Assembly: GCF_003111665.1 (NCBI RefSeq)
Contig: NZ_CP022188.1
Coordinates: 2,418,001 to 2,482,000 of the forward strand
Origin: Parazoarcus communis
GTDB taxonomy: Bacteria > Pseudomonadota > Gammaproteobacteria > Burkholderiales > Rhodocyclaceae
Direction of reading: 5' to 3'
Length of the DNA: 64,000 nt
Shown here piece after piece: positions 16,991-27,255 of this stretch (position 1 is the first letter of the stretch; every line of letters begins with the position of its first letter). The notes under the pieces were generated by a model. It did not search any database. It was not told the DNA's origin and worked only from the letters and a program-made list of their open reading frames with translations. The position numbers were made by a program, and so were the translations under genes.

Positions 16991-18070
16991 ATGAAGCAGA
17001 GCATTCGCGACAAGCTGGAACATCTTACCGGGCGTCTGGAAGAGCTCGATCGCGAGCTCTCGTCGGAGGATGGTGCGCGCGACATGAACGCGTTCCGTGA
17101 TCTGTCGCGGGAACGTTCCGAAATCGAACCGGTGGTCGCGCTGTACCAGTCCTGTCGCCAGGCCGAAGCCGACTGCGCAACGGCGCGCGAGATGCTCGAC
17201 GACCCCGAGATGCGTGAGCTGGGCCGAATGGAGCTGGAGTCGGGTGAGGCGCGCATTGCCGAACTCGAAGATGCACTCCAGCTTGCGCTGTTGCCGCGCG
17301 ATCCGAATGATGAGCGCAACCTCTTTCTGGAGATCCGCGCCGGTACGGGCGGCGACGAGGCCGCGCTGTTTGCCGGCGATCTGCTGCGCATGTACACCCG
17401 CTTTGCCGAGCGCCAGCGCTGGAAGGTCGAGATCGTGTCGGCGAACGAATCCGATCTCGGTGGCTACCGCGAGGTCATTGCGCGGGTGGTGGGCAACGGT
17501 GCCTACTCGAAGCTGAAGTTCGAGTCGGGCGGGCACCGGGTACAGCGTATCCCGGTCACCGAGACCCAGGGCCGCATTCACACCTCGGCGTGTACGGTGG
17601 CGGTCATGCCGGAGGCGGACGAACTCGACGCCATCGAGATCAATCCTGCCGATCTGCGCATCGACACCTTCCGTGCCTCCGGCGCGGGCGGCCAGCACAT
17701 CAACAAGACCGACTCCGCCGTGCGTATTACCCACGTACCCACCGGGCTGGTCGTGGAGTGTCAGGACGACCGGTCGCAGCACCGCAACAAGGCGCAGGCC
17801 ATGGCGGTGCTGGCGGCGCGGCTCAATGATGCCCAGTTGCGCGCCCGTCAGGCCTCCGAGGCGGCAACCCGGAAAAGTCTGGTTGGCAGCGGTGACCGCT
17901 CAGAGCGCATCCGCACCTACAACTTTCCGCAGGGCCGGGTGACCGATCATCGCATCAACCTGACGCTCTACCGGCTCGATGCGGTCATGGAAGGCGATCT
18001 GGACGAGCTGATCGACGCGCTGGTGCTCGAGCACCAGGCAGATCTGCTTGCCGCGCTGGCGGACGATTGA
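16991..18070 (+). CDS. prfA: Peptide chain release factor 1
   Basis: 359 residues, the RF1 length. It recognises UAA and UAG and triggers peptide release. The universal GGQ motif is at 233-235 ([13 protein letters not shown]), and the RF1-type specificity tripeptide PVT is seen in RIPVTETQG. The start at ATG 16991 fits the usual N-terminus ([10 protein letters not shown]). It lies between hemA and prmC, the latter encoding the enzyme that methylates the GGQ glutamine; the prmC start follows two bases after the prfA stop. Confidence 0.97.
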   Translation: MKQSIRDKLEHLTGRLEELDRELSSEDGARDMNAFRDLSRERSEIEPVVALYQSCRQAEADCATAREMLDDPEMRELGRMELESGEARIAELEDALQLALLPRDPNDERNLFLEIRAGTGGDEAALFAGDLLRMYTRFAERQRWKVEIVSANESDLGGYREVIARVVGNGAYSKLKFESGGHRVQRIPVTETQGRIHTSACTVAVMPEADELDAIEINPADLRIDTFRASGAGGQHINKTDSAVRITHVPTGLVVECQDDRSQHRNKAQAMAVLAARLNDAQLRARQASEAATRKSLVGSGDRSERIRTYNFPQGRVTDHRINLTLYRLDAVMEGDLDELIDALVLEHQADLLAALADD

Positions 18071-18072
18071 GC

Positions 18073-18909
18073 ATGAGCGCGATGACCGACATCGCCGGAG
18101 CCCTCGGCTGGGCAAAGCAGCGCATCGACCTGATGGAGGCGCGTGTGCTGTTGCGCCACGTGCTCCAGTGCCCGGCGTCGCGCCTGATCGCGTGGCCCGA
18201 GACCAGGCTCGAGCCCGAAGACTGGGCCCGTTACCGCGAGCTGGTCGAGCGCCGCGTAGCCGGCGAGCCCGTGGCCTACCTCACCGGCGAGCGCGAGTTC
18301 TACGGGCGCGAATTCATGGTCACCCCCGCCGTGCTGATTCCCCGCCCGGATACCGAACTGCTGGTCGAACTGGCCGTGGCACATGTTTCGGGCATGCAGC
18401 GAGCGCGTTTGCTCGATCTGGGCACGGGGTCGGGCGCGCTCGCCATTACGCTTGCGCTCGAACTCGAGGGCGCGGATGTCACCGCAATCGACCGCTCGCG
18501 CGAGGCGCTGTGGGTGGCGATGGCCAATGCCGCGCGTCTGGGGGCGAGCGTGTCCTTCGTGCAAAGCGACTGGTTTGCCGGACTGGGCGAGGAGCGCTTC
18601 CAGCTCATCGTCGCCAATCCGCCCTATATCGCATCGGCCGATGAGCATCTGGAGCAGGGCGACCTGCGTTTCGAGCCCCGCACCGCGCTTGCTGCCGGGC
18701 CTGCGGGTCTCGATGATCTGGCAGAAATCGTCGCCCGCGCACCGGCCCATCTGGAGGCAGAGGGCTGGCTCTTCCTTGAGCACGGCTACGATCAGGCGTC
18801 GGCCGTGCGGGGTCTGCTGGCAGATGCGGGTTTTGCTGCGATTGCCTCGTGGAAGGATCTTGCCGGTATCGAACGGGTATCAGGCGGACGCTGGCTTGGC
18901 CGCGTCTGA
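18073..18909 (+). CDS. prmC: Release factor glutamine methyltransferase
   Basis: 278 residues. N5-methylates the glutamine of the GGQ motif in RF1 and RF2 using S-adenosylmethionine. The SAM-binding motif is LDLGTGSGALAI near 115, and the substrate-binding NPPY tetrad is at 182-185. The ATG at 18073 starts two bases after the prfA stop; a TTG at 18067 is in frame but less likely. Confidence 0.96.
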   Translation: MSAMTDIAGALGWAKQRIDLMEARVLLRHVLQCPASRLIAWPETRLEPEDWARYRELVERRVAGEPVAYLTGEREFYGREFMVTPAVLIPRPDTELLVELAVAHVSGMQRARLLDLGTGSGALAITLALELEGADVTAIDRSREALWVAMANAARLGASVSFVQSDWFAGLGEERFQLIVANPPYIASADEHLEQGDLRFEPRTALAAGPAGLDDLAEIVARAPAHLEAEGWLFLEHGYDQASAVRGLLADAGFAAIASWKDLAGIERVSGGRWLGRV

Positions 18910-18997
18910 CGCCGTTGTTGTCTGAGTCATTGACGGTCGGCAGACGCAGGCCTAAAATTTACCCGACTATTTAACTCAACTTTTACGGGTACGAAAA

Positions 18998-19324
18998 ATG
19001 GACACTCAGGACGTCATCCGCGAACAAGTCACCACCAACCCCGTCGTGCTCTACATGAAGGGTACGCCGCAGTTCCCGCAGTGCGGCTTTTCGTCGACCG
19101 CAGTGCAGATTCTCAGCGCATGTGGCGTGAAGAATCTCCACACCGTGAACGTGCTCGCAGACGAAGCCATCCGCCAGGGCATCAAGCAGTTCGCCAACTG
19201 GCCGACCATTCCGCAGCTCTACGTTAACGGCGAGTTTGTCGGCGGATCGGACATCATGCGTGAGATGTACCAGAGCGGCGAGATGCAGCAGATGCTGAAG
19301 GATGCAGGTATCGTCGAAGCCTGA
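18998..19324 (+). CDS. grxD: Monothiol glutaredoxin GrxD
   Basis: 108 residues with the monothiol active site CGFS at 29-32 and the glutathione-binding [16 protein letters not shown] stretch. Grx4-type proteins carry a 2Fe-2S cluster bridged by glutathione and deliver it to target proteins. An 88-bp gap after prmC leaves room for its own promoter. It is convergent with the nucleotidyltransferase gene; I see no clear terminator in the 42 bp between. Confidence 0.96.
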   Translation: MDTQDVIREQVTTNPVVLYMKGTPQFPQCGFSSTAVQILSACGVKNLHTVNVLADEAIRQGIKQFANWPTIPQLYVNGEFVGGSDIMREMYQSGEMQQMLKDAGIVEA

Positions 19325-19366
19325 TCCTGAGAGTGTTAAGCAGCGGGGTGTGCGCAGATTGCTCTG

Positions 19367-20503
19367 TCAGCCATGCCCTTCGCTGCTGCTGCCCATCATT
19401 CGCGTGATCGCCTTGCGGCTCAGGTGGTAGGTCAGAAGGTGGGGCGGCATGCGCAACCAGTGTGACCGCACGAACAGCAACCACAGCGCAAACCCCGAAT
19501 TGGTATTTTGGGCGCGGGGGTGATGGGCACGCAGTGCGCGCTCGTAGAGACTGTCCAGCAATCGCACTCGCGCTTGCGAGGGCGTGCAGCTCTTGTGGAG
19601 CAACTCCAACGCACGCGCCGCGACTGAAGTGCCAAAAATCCGCTGGTTGTATCGGAGTGCGAGGTAAAGCGGCCAGGCAAGATCAAGTTCCCTGGCGCGC
19701 TCGGCGAGTCCCGATTCGTCAAGGCCACTTTCTATTGCTGCTTCAAGAAGTAGGTGGAAGTCGTGAAGGTCGCGGAGGCCTTTTTCGAACTCGCCTTCGT
19801 GAAACAGGTGTGTGGCGCAATGTATGAGCGAGTCGATCTCGCTCAGAACGAATGCATTGTGCAGCCCATCGAGAGGCCTGGCGTGACTGAACAGCTTTCC
19901 GGCGTTCAGCTGTGAGCGAGACGTGGGTGGCAGAATCGTATGGTGCACGTCGAGCACGACGCCACGGGTCCGGTGGATCATCGCGGGAAGCTCGTGCATC
20001 CACTGGCGATAGTAGCGCTGATCGTACGGCGAATGATGTGCGTTGCTCCAGCCGCTGAGCTTCAGCATCAGTTCGACATCAGCGATCTGGTTGCGGGGAA
20101 CCATGATGTCGATGTCCCCGAGCAAGCGTCCATGCCTGACGGGCTGGCCGGACAGGACGTAAGCACTGCCTTTCAGGAAAATGACGGGGCAGTCTGTCTT
20201 TGCTACCGCTCGAAGAATTTCGTGAGCTTCCAGGTGAACGGCTTCATGCTGTGCGTCTGCAAGTGCCTCATGGGCGAGCAGAAAGTCGGATATCACCTCG
20301 GGGAGTGCAGGTCCAAGTTCGTGTGTTCGCATGAGCCAAGCCAGGCGCGCGAGCAATTGCGCAGAGCGGGCGCTGGCAATGAGTTGGTCCCATTCCGTGA
20401 GACTCAGCTTGAGGCTGCGTGAGGGCTCCAGTAGAACTTCTTCAAGCATTCTGCTCATTGTCCGACCGGATAAGTGATCCAAGATGGCTGATGGCTTGGT
20501 CAA
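19367..20503 (-). CDS. Nucleotidyltransferase family protein of the HPr-rel-A cassette
   Basis: 378 residues matching the NTP_transf_5 family: a helical N-terminus, then IFLKGSAYVL near 108-117 and GDIDIMVP at 129-136, where the DxD aspartates would bind metal and nucleotide. Its start lies 62 bases inside the 3' end of the HprK-related kinase gene, indicating one operon. Relatives occur in exopolysaccharide loci and as tailoring enzymes in some lasso-peptide clusters. The substrate here is unknown; a nucleotidyl or phosphoryl transfer to a peptide or glycan intermediate is a guess. Confidence 0.85.
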   Translation of the reverse strand: MTKPSAILDHLSGRTMSRMLEEVLLEPSRSLKLSLTEWDQLIASARSAQLLARLAWLMRTHELGPALPEVISDFLLAHEALADAQHEAVHLEAHEILRAVAKTDCPVIFLKGSAYVLSGQPVRHGRLLGDIDIMVPRNQIADVELMLKLSGWSNAHHSPYDQRYYRQWMHELPAMIHRTRGVVLDVHHTILPPTSRSQLNAGKLFSHARPLDGLHNAFVLSEIDSLIHCATHLFHEGEFEKGLRDLHDFHLLLEAAIESGLDESGLAERARELDLAWPLYLALRYNQRIFGTSVAARALELLHKSCTPSQARVRLLDSLYERALRAHHPRAQNTNSGFALWLLFVRSHWLRMPPHLLTYHLSRKAITRMMGSSSEGHG

Positions 20504-21389
20504 GGTCCGAGTACTCCAGGTCGGCCGCTTGGCAAAATTTGAACAAGCGGTCCATTACGCCGAAATGTTTGCGTGGGAGTTCGGTGAAGTTGACCACGTG
20601 CTCAGAGAGTCTTGCCAAGGCGCGTGCTCTTGGAATTGCCTCGAAACTCAGGTCTTTTCCGGAAGCGTACTTCGGAAAAATCACGCTCGTTGCCGAAGCG
20701 GTGCGTTTCATCGAATGCACGCTTTCAGTCGGTGGTCGGAATAGTGACACAGAACCCTTGCTCGTATCGAGGACGGGAGGGGAGCTCCAGGCGTCCGGCC
20801 AGCGGGCGCGAATAATGTCGATCGAGGCGTTCTTGAGACTGATCGGGCGCGGAATGGGATGTATCTGTAGCGTATCGGGGTGAATCAGCGCGAATTCATC
20901 GGAAAGAAGGCGCCAGCCTGCTGCGACAAGCGCGGCACAGAGGGTGCTTTTCCCTGCGCCCGGGATTCCGGGCAGCACGATTGCCCGATCGTCCAGTGCG
21001 ATAACGGCAGCGTGGACGATCAGGAAGTTTGGGACCCTGGTTGCGATCGTCCAGTTCATGCCCCACTCAATGAGCGGAAGTGCGTGCGCTTCGGGTAGGG
21101 GGACAAATGGTTCGTGGCCGTCGCTGATGAAGCGGGCTTGCGGTTTGAACAGGCTTGTCGGCCATGGTCTGCGGCCGACTTCTACATCGAGGTGAGCAAA
21201 GCCATCTTCGAGGGTGGAGGGAAACTCACCGTAGAGGCTTAGGAGTTGCCGGGCAACCTGACGGTTGCGCACGCGAACTCTCGCGAGCAAGGGGCCAAGG
21301 TCGAGAATCAGACCTGGTCCGCCAAGCGCTGCGATAGTTCTCGATTCGTCGATATTAGCGAGTTTGTCGAACGGTGTCGGGGTGCTCAA
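20442..21389 (-). CDS. HprK-related kinase A
   Basis: 315 residues. The family resembles the C-terminal kinase part of HPr Ser kinase. It shows a Walker A loop GIPGAGKST at 141-149, the acidic pair in LLSDEFALI at 161-169, and the family stretch RPISLKNASID at about 181-191. The N-terminal half has the characteristic ALPLIEWGMNW near 103-113. I recognise it as the kinase of the so-called HPr-rel-A set, which travels with a PqqD-like protein and a nucleotidyltransferase, exactly as here. The phospho-acceptor is unknown. It overlaps its neighbours on both sides, consistent with a single transcript. Confidence 0.88.
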   Translation of the reverse strand: MSTPTPFDKLANIDESRTIAALGGPGLILDLGPLLARVRVRNRQVARQLLSLYGEFPSTLEDGFAHLDVEVGRRPWPTSLFKPQARFISDGHEPFVPLPEAHALPLIEWGMNWTIATRVPNFLIVHAAVIALDDRAIVLPGIPGAGKSTLCAALVAAGWRLLSDEFALIHPDTLQIHPIPRPISLKNASIDIIRARWPDAWSSPPVLDTSKGSVSLFRPPTESVHSMKRTASATSVIFPKYASGKDLSFEAIPRARALARLSEHVVNFTELPRKHFGVMDRLFKFCQAADLEYSDLDQAISHLGSLIRSDNEQNA

Positions 21390-21606
21390 TGAAACCTGCC
21401 CTTGCTAGATCTTCATATAGCAGCAGTTCGGGTGCGTTTGCACTGTTCTGCATGCGACAGTATTCCATTTCGTCAACGACGATGATCCTGCCTGTACCCA
21501 AGTCAAGCAGCGCACGTTCGCCGTCGTGCACCGCCGATGAAACAACTGATGACTTTAAAGAGACTCGGGTGGCCGGTACGCACCTGTCATGCTGGAGGGG
21601 GGGCAC
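21355..21606 (-). CDS. PqqD-like small protein of the HPr-rel-A cassette
   Basis: 83 residues if started at GTG 21606; internal starts are possible. The middle (DGERALLDLGTGRIIVVDE) resembles the beta-hairpin of PqqD-type peptide-recognition domains, and the end (LLLYEDLARAGFIE) resembles their terminal helix. The fit is partial, and the assignment rests mostly on gene order before the HprK-related kinase, with a 35-base overlap. PqqD proteins bind precursor peptides and present them to modifying enzymes; whether this one does so is open. Confidence 0.55.
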   Translation of the reverse strand: MPPLQHDRCVPATRVSLKSSVVSSAVHDGERALLDLGTGRIIVVDEMEYCRMQNSANAPELLLYEDLARAGFIEHPDTVRQTR

Positions 21607-21624
21607 TTCGCCTACCGTTCGATT

Positions 21625-22215
21625 TCAACCGGCCTCATAGGTCGATTCAAGGTAGTCCTTGACGTCCTCTCCGTCAAAGCCCGGTGTCCCAATCTTGGAA
21701 AACAATACCGTCAGGTCGGCTGTGGTAAGCGGATAACCCGAGAAAAAGCGCGTATTGAAATAGGCTGCACAGAACGCGCGATCGACGTTGATGCCGCTTC
21801 CGAAGTTCTGTCCCTCATTCTTGAGGATGTGCCCGAAGGTCTGGCTGCTGCCACCCGCGAAAACCGTGGAAAACGATGCGTTGTATACGGCCTTGACCGC
21901 ATCGCACATGCCTGAAAAGTTGTTGTTCAAGGCAGTGGAGCAGCTTCCATTGGCCTTGACTGAATTCTTCCAGAAGCCGGGCGATCTCCCCAGCGCACAA
22001 GTGAAGGTATCCGGCCTGCCAGGGCTTCCACTATTGAGCTTTCCAGACATCCAGTTTGAATATTTCTGGCAGCTGATGGACGCAAGTGCGCTTCCCGACG
22101 CGAGGGAACTCATGATGATGCCTGCCCCTGCCGCGCGTTTTAGTGCCGAACGACGGCTCAAGCTGCCGGGTTGCTCAGGTGAGTCTTCAGAGTGCAGATC
22201 AGGTTCGTTATTCAT
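21625..22215 (-). CDS. Tat-exported cysteine-containing protein with GFWKN motif
   Basis: 196 residues. A twin-arginine signal is clear: SRRSALKRA at 20-28, a hydrophobic core, and a likely cleavage after ASGSALA (about 45). The mature part has five cysteines (49, 73, 92, 104, 149) and the motif SPGFWKN at 78-84. A pattern of YNASFSTVF, then AAYFNTRF, then YPLTTADL follows; I have seen this order in a widespread group of secreted proteins of unknown role. It stops 18 bases before the PqqD-like gene in the same direction, so it is probably the first gene of the cassette and its exported product or substrate. No enzymatic function can be assigned. Confidence 0.75.
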   Translation of the reverse strand: MNNEPDLHSEDSPEQPGSLSRRSALKRAAGAGIIMSSLASGSALASISCQKYSNWMSGKLNSGSPGRPDTFTCALGRSPGFWKNSVKANGSCSTALNNNFSGMCDAVKAVYNASFSTVFAGGSSQTFGHILKNEGQNFGSGINVDRAFCAAYFNTRFFSGYPLTTADLTVLFSKIGTPGFDGEDVKDYLESTYEAG

Positions 22216-22329
22216 GGCGTGCTCCGGAATTTTTCTGCTGCGCGTGTCGCATTTTAACAGGCGGTGCTACGCGCTGTTTGCGGCAAAATGCACGTTTCCA
22301 CGATTGGAAGCAAATTTGATGCCTTGATG

Positions 22330-22473
22330 CTATGCGGTTTTGATTGGAAATGCGCCAGCGCGCATTGGTTTGGCGCCATGCCTGTCATCGTTCGCGTACA
22401 ACGCCATGTATTCCTTGAGCTTTCCTCCCATGAATTGCAGCGCCGGGTTTGAGCGGGAGAAGCGTACATCCAT
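22330..22473 (-). CDS. Possible 47-residue small protein
   Basis: An ATG at 22473 opens a 47-codon frame preceded by GGGG at a workable distance. The product is basic and contains a GG pair near residue 15 (FMGGKLKEY) and ends GAFPIKTA. It lies in the same direction between the Ser/Thr kinase gene and the Tat-exported protein gene. Third-position GC is only moderate, so it may be spurious. The surrounding gap (22216-22585) otherwise shows no gene; GTGTAAAAAACAC at 22524-22536 is a tiny hairpin on the strand. Confidence 0.3.
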   Translation of the reverse strand: MDVRFSRSNPALQFMGGKLKEYMALYANDDRHGAKPMRAGAFPIKTA

Positions 22474-22585
22474 TGCACCCCGCGTCGGGCCGAGCGTGGA
22501 GGATGTATCTCTTAGGCGATAGTGTAAAAAACACCGACAGATTCGAACTGATGGAAGACGCTGCTGGCCAGCCGCATCCACGGAT

Positions 22586-23872
22586 TCAAAGGTTCGCAAT
22601 CCGCGCACTCATCAGCGACAGCCGTGTAGACAGCACTTCCAGAAACGCCTTGTAGAAATGCATGCGGCAGGTGTCGGATGCGCGTTGCAGTGCCCGTGCG
22701 CGCATGGTGATGACCTCGACCTCGGTGGCGGCTTCGATTGAGGCCGAGCGGATGCCGCCGCCGGCCGAGAACAATGCCATCTCGCCGAAGCACTCGCCGG
22801 CGCTGAGCACATTCAGCAATTTGCCCCGTTTCTTGACTCGTGCCTCGCCTTCGGCAAGAAAGCAGAAGTGATCGCCCGCTTCGCCTTCCTTCATGATCAT
22901 GGTGCCGGGCTGCAGGTGGCTCCATTGCGTCAGCGTGATGATCTCCCACAACTCCGCATCGGCGAACTCGCGAAAGAAGGCAATGCTGCGCAAGGTCTGG
23001 AACTTCTCGGCTTCGGGGAGCGTCTTCCGGTCCAGCGCGATGCTGCGGTTGCGAAACGCCAGTGCCAGATCGTGCGAGAACTCGGCCCAGGTCTGGTAGC
23101 GGCGGTCGAGTTCCTTTTCCATCGCGCGACGCACGATGGCGTCGAGTGCCTCGGGGATCTCGGGCCGCAGTTCGATCGGCGGCTGTGGGGTGTCGTTGGC
23201 GATGCGGTAGATCAGGCTGTAGTTGTTGTCGGCCTCGAAAGGCAGGCGGCCGGTCAGCATCTGGTACATCACCACGCCGAGCGAATAGATGTCGGTGCGA
23301 TGATCCAGCGGCATTTCGCGCACCTGCTGCGGCGACATGTAGGCTGGAGAGCCGATGCCCGCGATCTGGGTGGTCTCGCTTGCCTTTTGCAGGGCCGCAC
23401 CGAAGTCCGAGATGCGGATGTCGCTGCCGTCGGGCTTGCACAGCAGGATGTTGGCGGGCTTGATGTCGCGGTGGGTGACGCCCTGGTGGAAGGCGTAATC
23501 GAGCGCCCGGCTGCACTTGAAGATGATCTCGATCAGGCGCTCGAATGGCGGCAGGCTGTCGGGGCGCACCAGCGCCTCGAGCGTTCCGCCCGGCACGAAC
23601 TCCATCACCACATAGGCGTCGTTGTCGTCGATGACTGCATCGTAGATCTGGGCGATGTGCGGGTGGGTGAGTTTGCCGGCGAGGGCCGCCTCGTTGAGCA
23701 TGAGCTGACGATAGAGGCGGCCGCGGTCGCGGTCGCTGACGAGCTCCGGATACAGCTGCTTGAGTGCGACTTCACGCTGGTGGAAGGCGTCCCATGCCAG
23801 ATAGACGGCACTGGTCGCCCCTTCGCCAAGAAGGCTGCGAATCTCGTACTTTCCGATCCGCTCCACCTGCAT
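22586..23872 (-). CDS. Ser/Thr protein kinase with C-terminal cyclic-nucleotide-binding domain
   Basis: 428 residues in two domains. Residues 8-275 are a Hanks-type kinase: glycine loop GEGATSAV at 16-23, lysine in VALKQL (K38), catalytic HRDIKPAN at 134-141, DFG at 156-158 and the activation segment GSPAYMSPQQ. Residues about 295-410 form a cNMP/CRP-like beta-roll (LQPGTMIMKEGEAGDHFCFLAEGE, broken here by position only; GECFGEMALFS). No membrane helix is present, so it is cytoplasmic. The architecture suggests phosphorylation controlled by a cyclic nucleotide. It starts six bases after the argH stop and may be co-transcribed with it. Confidence 0.92.
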   Translation of the reverse strand: MQVERIGKYEIRSLLGEGATSAVYLAWDAFHQREVALKQLYPELVSDRDRGRLYRQLMLNEAALAGKLTHPHIAQIYDAVIDDNDAYVVMEFVPGGTLEALVRPDSLPPFERLIEIIFKCSRALDYAFHQGVTHRDIKPANILLCKPDGSDIRISDFGAALQKASETTQIAGIGSPAYMSPQQVREMPLDHRTDIYSLGVVMYQMLTGRLPFEADNNYSLIYRIANDTPQPPIELRPEIPEALDAIVRRAMEKELDRRYQTWAEFSHDLALAFRNRSIALDRKTLPEAEKFQTLRSIAFFREFADAELWEIITLTQWSHLQPGTMIMKEGEAGDHFCFLAEGEARVKKRGKLLNVLSAGECFGEMALFSAGGGIRSASIEAATEVEVITMRARALQRASDTCRMHFYKAFLEVLSTRLSLMSARIANL

Positions 23873-23878
23873 GATCCC

Positions 23879-25297
<1,419 letters not shown>

Positions 25298-25431
25298 GAT
25301 GTCTGATACTTTGAGAGTGCGGGCTGAGGTGCGGTCGGCGTCGTTCGCGGTGGGCGATCGTTTTCGCCGGCCTGTGCTAGACCGACAGTATAGAGGAAGG
25401 GAGCACTCTGTTTCGTCCCCAGGGTGGGGCG

Positions 25432-26160
25432 CTAAGGGCGTAACGACGCCTGCAGGCGCGATAACTGCCTCCGGCTGACGGGAACGGGTTCGCCTACTTC
25501 GTCCATCTCAAGCCAGTGGTGTCCGACCGCATCGCGCTCGATCGAGCGCACGGCTGCACGGGAGATCAGCCAGGCACGGTGAGCGCGCAGGAAACCTGCG
25601 GGCTCGAAGCGGGCTTCGAGTTCCTTCAGGCTGTCATCGACGAAGAACCGGCCCTGACGGGTGAACGCGGTCACGCCCTTGTCTTCAGCCCGGAAGGCCA
25701 GGATTTCGTCCGCAGGGACCAGGCGCGAGCGTCGTCCGGCAAGAACCGAAAGCATGGGCAAAGGTGCGTCCTGGTTTGTGGTCTGGGTGGCGCGCGTAGG
25801 GCGTTGCACCGTATGCAGCGCATCGATCAATTGCGCTGCGCTGACGGGCTTGAGCAGGTATCCCGCGGCCCGTGCCGAAAACGCATCGAGGGCGAATTCG
25901 CGGTGCGCGGTCAGGAAGATCACTGCCGGCGGGTTGGCGAGTTCCGCCAGCCAGTGCCCCAGCGAGATGCCATCTTCGCCCTGCATTTCGATGTCGAGGA
26001 TGACCACATGAGGCACGTGCTTGCGGATGTGCTCGCGCAGGCTCTCCGCGCCATCGGCCTCGCCGGTGATTCGGATGTCGGCTTGATCCGCCAGTAGCCG
26101 CCGCAGTCGTGCGCGCGCCAGTCGTTCGTCGTCGACGATCAGGACTTCGAGTGCCTTCAT
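25432..26160 (-). CDS. algR: LytTR-type response regulator AlgR
   Basis: 242 residues: receiver domain with phospho-aspartate 56 ([12 protein letters not shown]), then a linker and a LytTR DNA-binding domain (about 135-240) with [14 protein letters not shown] and [11 protein letters not shown]. It overlaps the sensor gene by four bases. In Pseudomonas, AlgZ/AlgR activates the fimU-pilVWXY1Y2E minor-pilin operon; here that operon lies directly upstream and divergent from algZ, so the same control is likely. That is inference from synteny. Confidence 0.85.
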   Translation of the reverse strand: MKALEVLIVDDERLARARLRRLLADQADIRITGEADGAESLREHIRKHVPHVVILDIEMQGEDGISLGHWLAELANPPAVIFLTAHREFALDAFSARAAGYLLKPVSAAQLIDALHTVQRPTRATQTTNQDAPLPMLSVLAGRRSRLVPADEILAFRAEDKGVTAFTRQGRFFVDDSLKELEARFEPAGFLRAHRAWLISRAAVRSIERDAVGHHWLEMDEVGEPVPVSRRQLSRLQASLRP

Positions 26161-27206
26161 GATTTCCGTTCCGCGATGGGTAGGCTGAGGCGGGCAAAGA
26201 AGCGCCCATCCTGGCTCCCGGTCTGCAGCGATGCACGCGCGCCATATAACGCATCGATCCGCGTCCGGGTGCTGTTGAGCCCGATCCCGTTCCCCTCCGC
26301 GGGGTGAGCGCCTGGCGCAGCAGATGCAACATCGTTGCCGATGGCGACGACGAGGGTGTCAGCGCCGGTCTCAATGGAAATGCTGATGTCGCCGCCCTCA
26401 GCGCGCTTGCACACGCCGTGGCGGACAGCATTCTCGACCAGGGTCTGCAGGCAGAGTGCGGGTACTTCGATCTCGGGAAGATGCTCAGGCAGCGTCCAGG
26501 TCACGCGCAGGCGCTCCTCCAGGCGCATGGACTCGAGTGCGAGGTAATCGCGGACCACCTCGAGCTCTTGAGCGATGGGTACCGAGGCACCGGTTTCGAG
26601 GCTGGCTCGCAGCATCCGCGCGAGGGCTTCGATCATTTCCTCCGCGCGCGATGCATCGGTTGCAACGAGTTCGGTGATGCCGTTGAGGCTGTTGAACAGG
26701 AAGTGAGGGCGCATTCGCGCGCTCCATGCTTCCAGTTCGGCGGCGGACGACCGCGTTCGCCAGTGGCGAAGACGGGATGCCTGCCAGCTCACCAGCCCGA
26801 GGGACAGCGCGAGAATCCCCCCGATCATTCCGACATCTTGCAAAAAAGCCCACTGGCTCTCCTCCACGATGTCCAGGGGGCGCATCAGTGCATGTGTGAC
26901 GCTGCCGATCACCAGCGACCATGTAAACAGCATGGCCAGGGCGCCTGCCGCCTTGAAGCGGGCTTTGAGCTGCAAAGGGCGCAAAAACGCACATACAAGG
27001 AAGTACCAGGGGAGTACGATCCACAGGCCAAAAAACCCAAAGAGACCAAAGCGTTCCCAGCGATTGCCCGGCGCGCCCGGCGCGACTGCGAGCAGTGCGG
27101 CGACGGCCATGCCCAAGGCAATGCAGACGAGCAGTCCCTCCACCCGACAACCGGCCTGCCAGGCGCCTGCATCCCGCTTATCCTGAAAAAACGACCGTCC
27201 GTCCAT
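26157..27206 (-). CDS. algZ: LytS/YehU-type sensor histidine kinase AlgZ (FimS)
   Basis: About 349 residues with start at 27206, chosen for GGAG upstream (in GGCGGAGACAAG) and because the frame further up is low in coding character. Four or more hydrophobic segments occupy residues 15-140. The His_kinase domain has RPHFLFNSLNGI (phospho-histidine within RPHF), and a degenerate HATPase segment follows (LVENAVRHG, GNGIGLNSTR). Such proteins pair with LytTR regulators. Only 49 bp separates its start from fimT on the other strand. Confidence 0.85.
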   Translation of the reverse strand: MDGRSFFQDKRDAGAWQAGCRVEGLLVCIALGMAVAALLAVAPGAPGNRWERFGLFGFFGLWIVLPWYFLVCAFLRPLQLKARFKAAGALAMLFTWSLVIGSVTHALMRPLDIVEESQWAFLQDVGMIGGILALSLGLVSWQASRLRHWRTRSSAAELEAWSARMRPHFLFNSLNGITELVATDASRAEEMIEALARMLRASLETGASVPIAQELEVVRDYLALESMRLEERLRVTWTLPEHLPEIEVPALCLQTLVENAVRHGVCKRAEGGDISISIETGADTLVVAIGNDVASAAPGAHPAEGNGIGLNSTRTRIDALYGARASLQTGSQDGRFFARLSLPIAERKS

Positions 27207-27255
27207 CAGTGCTTGTCTCCGCCGTTCGGCATGCGCTAACGTAAATTCACGCGTA

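Noticed and set aside
15494..17782. 762-codon minus-strand frame across hemA and prfA
   Set aside because: Both genes on the plus strand carry their catalytic motifs; the antisense product is low-complexity and spans two genes.
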